Origin: Saccoglossus kowalevskii
Taxonomy: Eukaryota; Hemichordata; Enteropneusta; Harrimaniidae
Reading direction: 5' to 3'
NCBI RefSeq assembly: GCF_000003605.2
Contig: NW_003141325.1
Span: 169,578-200,520 of the forward strand
DNA: 30,943 nt
Shown here: positions 19,301 to 28,700 of the stretch, one piece after another
Numbering within the stretch: the stretch's first letter is position 1
Layout of the letters: every line of letters begins with the position of its first letter
Program-made: the position numbers and the translations under genes
Notes under the pieces: model-generated
Seen by the model: only the letters and a program-made list of their open reading frames with translations
What the model was told of the DNA's origin: nothing
Database searches by the model: none

Positions 19301-21655
19301 CAAATTGCAAGAGTCTCTAAAGTGGATTATGCTATGTATACCATATTCCATGTATAGATGACGTAGCGATGTAACCATCCACCAGCATAATTACAATGTG
19401 GCTACTCAATGCGTTATCACAACGTAAATCAGGTTCGGTTGATCGCAAGACCCCCGATTGAGTCTGTGGTTGTGGAAGGGTGAAGGCCGGCCTCTATTTG
19501 TCGTTCAACCCCAGGTTCAGTTCAATCAATCATAGGTCCGTGGCTACAACGTCTACAGTATTATATCTTTAACTTATGCTGAACTCGTACCCTTTCATCT
19601 GGCATTGTGTAGTATATGACCAATATCTTTATACGTAAAATAACTAGTTCTATCTAGAAATGCGCCTGTCGAGTTATGACCGACAGCTCTTATCACACCA
19701 ATGCTCATTAATCATAATGGTTCAATAGCAAACGTGATTTGTACAGCTTGGTACAGACATTAAGTTCACTTCAAGTTGGCCACCAGTCACTAAATAGCAA
19801 AACACGTTTTTCGTTGTGTATATAATCATGCTGTATTATACAATGTTCATAGGCGCAAAAACTGGCTTCAACAATCCGTATTAAACGTAACCTTAATTTG
19901 AAGATTTGCTTGAGATTTATCAGCAATTCACTTGAAAAGAATCGTTGTAGCACTTTCAAATATGCGATTACGATTAAGTATATGCGATCCCATCGTGTGT
20001 AACAGTAGTTTATACCTGCATGTATGGATTCACTGTCGCATGAAAAAACAGAATAGAGTTAACATTTCGAAGAAAAATCAATTTTGGAACATAATATATA
20101 ATACGAATGAACACAAAAATCATTGATCATCACGACTGTGATTTGAGCGTTTAAGTTCAATGTCACCATAGCTGTGCTTATTTTTAGTCTCAACTGCGGG
20201 ATTTTAAACGATATTTACTCCGTGACCATAACAACTATTATCCACAACGGCCGAATCCTGCCTTCTTCGGTGGGAGGGCGGTAATGCTAATGAACTCAAA
20301 AACTTGTGTTTATAATTACTATAAAATCTTGCACCGTTTAAGTATGTACTAGAGATTATTAGCATACCGATACACGCGGTCTTGACTGTTGCTGAACCGG
20401 TCCAGCCACACTAATTTTTATGTGATATGACCTTTAGAAACAGACACAAAGTCAAACACAAAAGTTAACCCAGACGTCTGGTATGCTTATCAACCTCAAC
20501 GCTGTATATTGATTAAACATGTCTGGTGTACATGTATCGTAACAACCAAAGTTCATGTAGAAGTCGGAGTGCATATGCAACCAAGATCCGACAAATCTGT
20601 CGAGTCTACTGAATAATTTGGGGACTGGTTTAACGTATGGCTTCGTTGTTCTTGATTGAACGTTTTTAAACGGAAATGTTACAAGTTTACATGTATTGTT
20701 GATTATCTTACGGTATATGACGTTATGATTGCGTGCGGAACACGTGCGAGTTCAATTGCTTGCTTCTGATCTGAATAAGTATTCGTATCATGCGTTGTTA
20801 ATATTTGTAACGATAAAGGCTTTCCGTTTTCGATAATGTGAAATTCTTTTGTTTTTTTGTTAGAAAAAAAACCTTGTAAAAACTGATTTTGACAAGATAA
20901 TTCAAAAATTTATATTAACAATAATTCATAACAAATTGTAATTCCCTGTGCACCCATAAATATTTTTCATAATTACCGATTACACAAGAATATTACAGAA
21001 AAAAACATAATTAGCCACATTCTCTACATATGTCTTGAATTGTGACTGAAAGAAGATGAATGAAATTTAAAACTAGTGCATATAGTGTGTTCAACAACTC
21101 ATGTATGAACAATAACTATAACAAATATGATTTTACTTGGTAAAAAAATACTGTATTTTCTGCCTAAAAACGAAAGAATTTCACAATGTCGAAAACGGAA
21201 AGTCTTTATCGCAGTGTTCCTTAGCATGGAATAGTACTAATCATGTTAGCCTCGCGGCATTGGGATTGTGGCTTCGGGCGCGCTGTCAATCATTGATACA
21301 CCTTTGTCACGCAGTAGTAAAGAAATCTACACCTAACACTGTAAACTCAAACACCACTGTATCTTGAGAGGGCGGCACATACTCTACGCTATATCTAATT
21401 ATTTCCCAGTTTACATAATCGTATTATATTTATCTTCGTTATATAGGTGCCCGGATGTGCTTGGGTGACCAGACAGCGAAGATGGAGTTGTTTCTCTTCT
21501 TCTCCTGTCTCATGCAGAAATTCAGCTTCAGCCACCCCGAAGGGACTCCGTATCCAAGTTTGGTAGGGAAGACTGGAATCACTCGTAGCCCTAAATCTTT
21601 CGAAGTGTGCGCCGTTGATAGGGAGACGCAAGATTCGGAGACTGATAACGCGTAA
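16007..21655 (+). CDS. Cytochrome P450, CYP2 clan (gene B)
   Basis: The CDS is join(16007-16361, 18157-19113, 21447-21655), 1521 nt, 506 residues. It is the tandem paralogue of gene A, a predicted ER-anchored haem-thiolate monooxygenase. It shows an N-terminal anchor starting MDLSMLTATQ, the hinge LPPGPIGFPVVG, and I-helix LGTETT (305-310). ExxR (E361-R364), PDRF (416-419) and the haem loop FSTGARMCLG with ligand C442 follow. The C-helix again has Tyr for Trp (Y129, R133). Introns fall at the same codons and phase (1) as in gene A, and exon 2 is also 957 nt. The C-terminal tail is longer and acidic (VDRETQDSETDNA). The start at 16007 has A at -3 and G at +4. Intron 1 contains the assembly gap, but both splice sites lie in known sequence, so the CDS is complete. 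Substrate unknown; subfunction relative to gene A cannot be read from sequence. Confidence 0.95.
16441..17070. other. Assembly gap (630 N)
   Basis: An unbroken run of N falls in intron 1 of P450 B. The right flank is diverged tandem-repeat DNA, which probably explains the gap. Any frame that spans it is meaningless. Confidence 0.99.
17071..17420 (+). repeat. Diverged tandem repeats flanking the gap
   Basis: Recurring segments are CAAATTTTNNATATTCATTATACAT at about 17071 and 17283, AATGGCTGA at 17203 and 17316, ATTTTGTTTTAATNAATG at about 17220 and 17324, AGAGCNATATCTCT in both halves, and TTTGACGATC at 17123 and 17372. The offsets differ (about 110 to 250 bp), so units are rearranged. This looks like the edge of a satellite array. 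Confidence 0.6.
18157..19113 (+). CDS. P450 B exon 2
   Basis: The acceptor is TTGTTGTTGCAG|GT, just after a (TTATTA)-type simple repeat. The donor is ACTG|GTAAGC. The exon begins GIVFSTFNEAYKEQR and ends FIPFSTG. It is 957 nt with no indel relative to gene A, and about 80 percent of residues are identical by hand count over 284 positions. Confidence 0.95.
21447..21655 (+). CDS. P450 B exon 3
   Basis: The acceptor is CGTTATATAG|GT. It reads ARMCLGDQTAKMELF, then the C-terminal strands and an acidic tail ending in TAA at 21653-21655. The last intron is 2333 bp, against 552 bp in gene A. Confidence 0.95.
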
Positions 21656-21847
21656 TTAATATAATAATAACTTATTTCTTTACCCGTAATTGTTACACAT
21701 ATAAATACTTACAAACACTGTTGTAATGAAAATTGTCATGGGTGAAAAGAACCTGAAATAGGTACAGAGCTAATCGAGTCAGATCCCTTATACAGGTTTT
21801 TATAAAATTAGCTATTATAGTGACAGTAGACACTGAAATAGCAGAAC

Positions 21848-21853
21848 AATAAA
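21848..21853 (+). terminator. Polyadenylation signal of P450 B
   Basis: AATAAA lies 193 nt after the stop codon. It would give a 3' UTR of about 210 nt. This is the first canonical hexamer downstream of the stop. Confidence 0.5.
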
Positions 21854-22027
21854 GAAACAAAGAAAAAAAAGACATATCAAGTTTTACCTATACTAATAAT
21901 ATGTAAAATATATAAATAATGACTTCAAATATTCTGACAATAGCTTTTCTTTTATTTTAATTTTGAAAATTCGTATATTTTCCATTCTCAGTGTCTGAGT
22001 AGGGTAGCCTGACGAGATCGCATGCGT

Positions 22028-22041
22028 TGCGCCCTCTGCGG
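22028..22041 (-). promoter_or_regulatory. CTCF-like motif
   Basis: On the minus strand ACCGCAGAGGGCGC matches 12 of 14 positions of the CTCF core CCASYAGRKGGCRS. This is a motif match only. Confidence 0.3.
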
Positions 22042-23249
22042 TGCTCCAAGTGAGGTTTGATGCCATTCGGCCGGCGAGGGCCTACTCACGCCTACATGTC
22101 ACGCTATGCAACGGGTAGACAGTTCCATAACTTTGGATCTAAATGTACCAACCGTTGTGTTCATTTTTGGGATTGAGATATAATTTCTGTTTTGTTGTCT
22201 AGTATTATGATTCAACTATTATATGTAGATGCCCACAAGGGGTATGTAAATACATTATTTGAGGAATGTAACAAAGTATATATAAACAAACTGTATATTA
22301 CAACCAAAACGATAATATTTGAAGAGGAATGGCTTTGAAAATAATTTCGAAATCACAGCTGTTCGACATTGTGTATATATTTTAAATATCAACAACCATT
22401 ATTAGATACACACTGATATTATCAGATATACGCGAGACGACTAAATCATGAGATAAGTATCTGTGTATTTTTATTTCATGTAGCATCGATTTTAATATTA
22501 TTATAACCAAATGAAAAGACAAGACGATGGGGGCATTTAGATATTTTTCAATGGACGCACTGAAAAGGGGGGCATCATCGTTCACTACATTAACTGTACT
22601 TATCGAATTATTTCTGAAGTATACTCTGGAAATGTTGATATTTTTTTTTATATATTCTTTGAATGATGTGTATGTTTACCTGTATATTGTAACATAGTAC
22701 ATGATAAGTAAACCAGGTTCAATCGCTGAGTGAATAATCTGTGTGTGTGGTTTATGCGCCGATCGTGGCAATGTGGCTTCAGGAAATAATTTCAGGGACG
22801 AATACAAAATTCAGCAGAGTATTAGTTGTACATGAATTAGTAATTGTTTTTAATTATCACACTTATATTATCGCCAAACACTAAGTGAAATTTATTGTTG
22901 ATTTTTTTTTTTTTACTTTTTACTTGTCTACAGCGACCCGAGGAAGTGTTATATTCCAAATGTATACACCACGCATCTTCCTTTACAACAAACTTTAAAT
23001 ATTTGTTTTAATTATTTCGTAAAAGGGAAAGCAACCCTCGATGGTATTTAACCAGTTTAACTGTATTCTAGTTTTTCCGTGTGACCTGTGATCACACATA
23101 ACAGTGGTGTATCTTTGAATGTACGTATGGCCGGTAACCTTTAGTATTTTCATAAATAAAGATACATATTTTGTTTCAACAATATGACAGAGATGCACAA
23201 TGCGTTTTTACACAAAATTTAGCATAAATGCGTTTAATTTGGAATGCTA

Positions 23250-23265
23250 CCACTAGGTGGCGCTG
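23250..23265 (+). promoter_or_regulatory. CTCF-like motif, full core match
   Basis: CCACTAGGTGGCGCTG matches all 14 core positions of the bilaterian CTCF motif. This is the best of three candidates in the spacer between the P450 pair and UTP11. Occupancy cannot be judged from sequence. Confidence 0.45.
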
Positions 23266-23502
23266 TTCGTGAAAATGTATTGAAATTCCACATATATTCT
23301 TTCCATGTTGTCGACATACTGTAGATCGAATGCACCATGACAACAATGAAGTGATTAACCAGGTATGGCTAGTACACATCCATATTACATAGACGAGAAA
23401 TGAAAATACGTTTTTTTTTTCTAGATTTGTTACTGGTATTAAACAATGAATGACTAATCAACCGTACACAGACAATATGAACATTGCATATAACCATCTT
23501 CA

Positions 23503-23518
23503 TCACAAGAGGGCGCTG
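23503..23518 (+). promoter_or_regulatory. CTCF-like motif
   Basis: TCACAAGAGGGCGCTG matches 12 of 14 core positions and lies on the same strand as the motif 250 bp upstream. Confidence 0.3.
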
Positions 23519-24188
23519 CAGAGACGCCGCTACAGTACGACAAAGCTCATGAAAATATGTACTAATGTAGCTATCTTATATAGCTGGTGGCTGAAGATGT
23601 GTCTGCCTAATTAATATATGAATTTCTATAAAAAAAAAAAAAACATGTTTATCGGCGATGCCTTGTCTTGCCTGTTTACATACATCTTGTTTCAGGTGTT
23701 ACCGTGAACATAATGATTGACATGGCTCAGTTTGATGATGATAATCCGAGAAAATGTTGTCTATAATTAGCCTGAAATAATCTATCACGGCATGTTGACC
23801 AATTTCACATCATGTAGCTGACTATTTTAAATCAAATTCTTTAAATGACTGTAAAATTGAAATAAAAACCTGTCAACTGCCAGTGAGCTCAGAAAACAAG
23901 ATCAATGTTATTGACATATCTCTGGCTAACAGCACCAGATAATGGTGTATTATGGGAACCATCCATTAAACGATACTAAAGGGAAATATTACACACCATC
24001 AGGGAACTTGTGACAGTGAGCTTGATTGAGGTTGAGCATGCGAGTTGGTGAAAACAAGCACAATGCTGCCTCACCACTCTCGAATGTCGCAATAAAAAGT
24101 ATTACATCACTGCATGTGCCAAAAATTGGGGACCAAAGAAAACCAGACTCTTAATATTAGAGAGATTACTTGGTGATGACGGTACAGT

Positions 24189-24267
24189 GTAATATATTAA
24201 GAATGACAATGATACTAGGGAGTCTTTAGTTTGTTAGAGTATGTAATATATTAAGAATGACAATGAT
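24189..24267 (+). repeat. Two-copy tandem duplication, period 54 bp
   Basis: A 25-bp segment containing GTAATATATTAAGAATGACA is present at 24189-24213 and again, identical, at 24243-24267. Confidence 0.75.
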
Positions 24268-25586
24268 GCTTGTCTGTAGTTTTTGGTAGTATGGTGCAGT
24301 CTGAAATAAAGTTTGGATGTGTTGTGCAGTAGTCTGTTTTTATTGGCTCACAAACATTACACACATGATAACAAGAGGCATATTTTATGAGACAGTTTTA
24401 CTGAGACATACATCTCATGGACAGTGAAACATAATTATCATTCATCTAAATGTGTGTGCACATTGCATTTGATGTGAATTTCAGTTTATTTTCAAAAACC
24501 CAGGTGTGGCTATATAAATTCCTCTGTGCATTTACGTACCAGGTTGAGTGACAGATTTAAATTTAATTTGCATAATTAATTTCTACCTTATATATGTCCT
24601 GTGTCAATTAATCAAGTGAAACAATTCTAAAAGTGAAAATTTTGATTGAATCATACTATGGAATTATTAAAATCATGATGAAATACTCTTCTGTGCACTG
24701 TAATGGAAACAGAAATTGTCCTTAAAGAGGCAAGTACATCTCCGATGTAAATGTGTGCTATCACAACGGCCTGCAGTTTAACATTACAATGCATTCAAAA
24801 TAAGTTATCCACCAGTTAACAAGTTGCATAAGTTAGCACTTGAGATCACCAGTTTTGACAAATTCTACTACCCTTTCATGATATGTGCATTGTCCAAGAG
24901 CATCTACATACTGAGTGTCATCAAAATCTGATGAGTCCATTCCTTAGATATCAGTGCAACATAAACCTGTACACATACATCTTAACTATTAGTGAGTGAT
25001 ATACAGTTTAAGAAGAAAATGAGTTGGGAAGACAAAAGCACAGTGGAATATCATAGAGCATTTTATTTTTATGACAATGTATTTTAGTGTTTAGAACTAA
25101 CTACATTTTCTCCTGATCTTAGAGATGGATGCTTTCATATTTTTTTTACTCAATGTCATTTTTTGAAACAAGCTTCATACTATAAACTGATTAAGCCTGC
25201 ATGACAGTCTGCCCCATTGTGTGTCAGCTAAGAGGGCATACTACTACATGAAAAGAATGTAATGCATCCAAGTTATTATTATAACACTCAGTTTACTTGT
25301 AAAGAGAAAACTAGGGCAGAGTTTTATAAGTTCATACCCACAATTATCTCATTTTATAATTTGATATACTTATATAATATATAAGATAGTTGACTAATCA
25401 ATTAATACCTGTATGCAAATAAAACCAGTGACACTTTGCATAAAAAATGAATTCAGGTTGAGAGAAAACACAAATCTACATGGCAATATTTGAAACACCT
25501 GGCTTTGAATCAAACTATTTGTGAAGAATCCCATTCTGATTTATATCACAAATACATTACAATAAAACAAAGCGATAGGAGGTGAA

Positions 25587-25592
25587 TTTATT
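25587..25592 (-). terminator. Polyadenylation signal of UTP11
   Basis: TTTATT on the plus strand is AATAAA on the minus strand, about 75 nt after the UTP11 stop codon. It is followed on the minus strand by T/G-rich DNA (TTTGTTTTATTGTAATG). The position suits a short 3' UTR. Confidence 0.6.
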
Positions 25593-25667
25593 GTTGTTGG
25601 TATGTTTGCTTCACAAAGGTTGACAGGAGATTACATTCCACACCCGGCCATGTTGAGATATTCACTA

Positions 25668-25751
25668 TCACCTTTTTCTCTGTGCAACCCATTTATACAC
25701 AGCAGGTGTTGTTTTGGTTTCCTCTTTTTTTTTTATTTTCTGTGTTTTGTC
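25668..25751 (-). CDS. UTP11: UTP11 terminal exon
   Basis: The minus-strand acceptor is TTTCACTTTGCAG|GAC. It encodes DKTQKIKKKEETKTTPAVYK, then WVAQRKR and TGA (25668-25670), matching the conserved UTP11 C-terminus (PA-V/I-YK...RKR). A run of ten A residues on the coding strand (ten T on plus, 25725-25734) encodes part of the lysine stretch. Confidence 0.9.
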   Translation of the reverse strand, partial: DKTQKIKKKEETKTTPAVYKWVAQRKR

Positions 25752-28700
25752 CTGCAAAGTGAAAACAGAGTTGTCAAAATTTGGACTCCAGTTATTGTGT
25801 TGTGTTTGATATAGGTTTCATGCCACGTATACGTCACATGTAAAATACATTGGTTAGTTTACATAAAAATCACACATGTGCTTCACGGTGACAGTCACAC
25901 TGATATTCGCATCTTATTATTATTCTTAAACACCTCCCATGAGTTTTATGCAGATATGTGACTAAGGATATGATAATTTCAATGAATTTGTTAGCAATCA
26001 TCACGCCATTATTATAAACATGCAGATCTTAACCATGCTCCTTTCAAAGTGGTAGCAGTTACTGTCACTGCCATATTGTTCTGAACACCCAAACAGCAAC
26101 ATTACCAGCTAAGTTGCTGCCTGGTTTGTTACGCGTGTCTCAAGATCATTAGATGATTAGAACTTTTTAGTTCAAACCACTTTTACAAGGGTGAGCTATT
26201 TGGCTAAATGCACTCATTTACTAACATAAATAAGCACCAGAAATGCCATCGACTGTGTCCTGACATTTCATACTGTGTCAGTAAATACATTTTGTTCGGG
26301 TAACTTTGCCATTTATTATACTGTAAAGGGATTAATTATTCACTGGGTTTTAATTTTGCTTATTTCGCTGACTGGAAAATGCGCTAAATTAAAACCCAGT
26401 TAATATGTAAAATTTAGCATAGAACACATTATCTAAATGATTAAACTGTGAATTTAAAACCCACTGAATATGCCCGAAATGGTAAATCAGCGAAATTTAA
26501 ACCCAGTGAAAATTAGTCATTTTACAGTATATAAATTTATACGATTGAATGAAATAAATTGAAAGGCAATTGCATTGTGATGTCTGAGTCCCTCAGTATT
26601 AGTTTGAAATGTCCTGCTGAGTTTGGTTTGTTCTAAACAAGACCTCCAGGCACGCATAGCAAACCAATCAGCAACTGAGCTGGCAATGTTGCTATTTTAG
26701 TGAACAATATGGCGGTGACAGTAGTGTTTATGTCTGAGCAAGTAGATTTGGCAACCTCTATTCTCAAATGTAGCACACTTATGAAAGATACATGTCAAGT
26801 GTGTAATTATTCCAACCCAAATAAATTTGGGAACTCTGAACAACATAAATATACCAATAAACCCAATCCCGACCACATCCACTCAAAGAATTGAGTTTCC
26901 AAACCAAACACTGTAGTGACACACAATTCTCTCTATAAATAACATACCATCAAGTTTTTTAGAACTTCCATTTTCTGAGATACAATATGAAGCTCCTTCT
27001 CTCTTTCTATTCTGCTGGTCAGCTCTTTGTATTGTCTTCTTCTTTCATTGGCCAAGTACTGAAACAAAATATGTACATCAGGCAATTATATAAAGTAGTC
27101 TTTTATGACTCGTATAGTGATTATTAACCCAACATTTTTATTTATATGCTGACTGTAAGTATTACTAAATGGAGTACAGATTGTAAAGGTTATTCCAACA
27201 CTTTTTTCCTGCAATGTTGTAATATTTTAATTTGTACAGAAACATCAATTCAAATGCAAACAAGTTTTGACAATGCACCGTCCCTGTTCTGTATTTAATG
27301 CCAAATTTCATCACTAGCAGCAATCCTGAAGTGTGGGTATACTTTTGGCTGAATAGTGCAGTGATGCATTCAGTCATTGCTGGCAGTCACAAATCAACCA
27401 TTTTTTTCTATGAATCTCAAAAAAACATGACGTGCACCTGTAACCAACATGTATAATCCTCATACAATATTTGAATGTTCAACTCTAAGAAACAGTCCCA
27501 AATATGTTCAAGAATCAGGACCAAAATGGCTGCCCATCAGCCATACTTGATCAAATGATCATGAGAATTGATCAGTGTTCTCCCCAGGCCAAAACAGCGT
27601 CGCGGGCCGCGGCGCGATCGGATTTGCCCGCAACGCTATGTGTTTCCTCCGCGATGCTATTATTTATCTTGTGATCTGATTTCTTCAGTCTCTCACCATG
27701 GAGGTAAAAAGAGATATCTCTTTTTACCTCCATGCTCTCACAGACTGTAAAGTTTCCTGGCTAACTAGTTAAATCTACAAATGCATTGTATCAACGCCAA
27801 TTTCCCGGGATAGACCCCTGTTGTTTCTCATTGGTTGGATATCGTTTAAAAAAACAAAGCAGTTCTATAAAGACAAAGCCGTAAGCCCCGGTGTCAAACG
27901 CTTTTTGCCAAACGTATATTCATATGCAAATGATATAGTCACACTTGGGGTCAAAAACCACATGTTTCCGGTGTGTACGAAACGTATTTTCATTATTATT
28001 TTTAGAAATGTGGTCATACTATTATTCTAGGTTTTGATTTTTATCAGTATTTTTGATATTGTATTTGTTTTTTGAGATCAAAATGTGAAAAAATATATAT
28101 TTATGATGTAAACAATTTTGACCTCGTGATCGTGAATACAAGATGGCGTCATCCACGTAAGATCCAGCGAGCGTGAACTTCCCACTCGGATCGCATATCG
28201 TGCACAGATCCGGATGAATTAAGTGAAGCATAATGAAAAATAATATATTTATCAGGAATTCTAATCAAGAAACGTTTGGAAATTGGAGTGACACTTGTGT
28301 TATTTCTTGGAGGAAAAGCCTCAATTTTACGTGGTATAACAATGGCGACAATTCGTAATTCAGAACTTCGTTGTCTCGACTTGTTCACAATTGTGTTGAA
28401 CAGACAACATCGACGATTAAAAAAATACATATAGATGGATAATTTCAGCCAGAAAAACTATTATTGCTCGAACATAGTAGCGTAAGTATCGTGACTCGTA
28501 ACAATTGTAGTACTTAACCGGAAAACAACAGAAACGGAAGATAAGCACTAAGAATCATCAACCCAATGTTTAATTTACCGGGACGGAACAGGGTTTTATA
28601 AAGTTGCTGATTGCTGGGCCAAGCAAAAAAAACAGAAAACTCAGTATTTCTGCAGGACATTTGCAATACTAAACATGCAGTGCACTTTTATTGTATACAG

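Larger units (their letters stand above)
21860..25560. other. Spacer between P450 B and UTP11 (tail to tail)
   Basis: No recognisable protein is encoded. The stretch holds three CTCF-like motifs (22028-22041, 23250-23265, 23503-23518), possible unlinked terminal exons (23697-24325 on plus; 24833-24940 on minus) and a two-copy 54-bp tandem duplication at 24189-24267. From about 23.6 kb onward the DNA becomes AT-rich and CpG-poor. Confidence 0.5.

Noticed and set aside
22934-23185. Possible terminal exon after TTTTTACTTGTCTACAG with a 25-codon frame and AATAAA at 23155-23160
   Set aside because: Frame is short and low in information, there is no partner exon, and similar combinations occur by chance in AT-rich DNA.
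26697-26882. 61-codon minus-strand frame as the last UTP11 exon
   Set aside because: It has no similarity to the UTP11 C-terminus; the true terminal exon is at 25668-25751.
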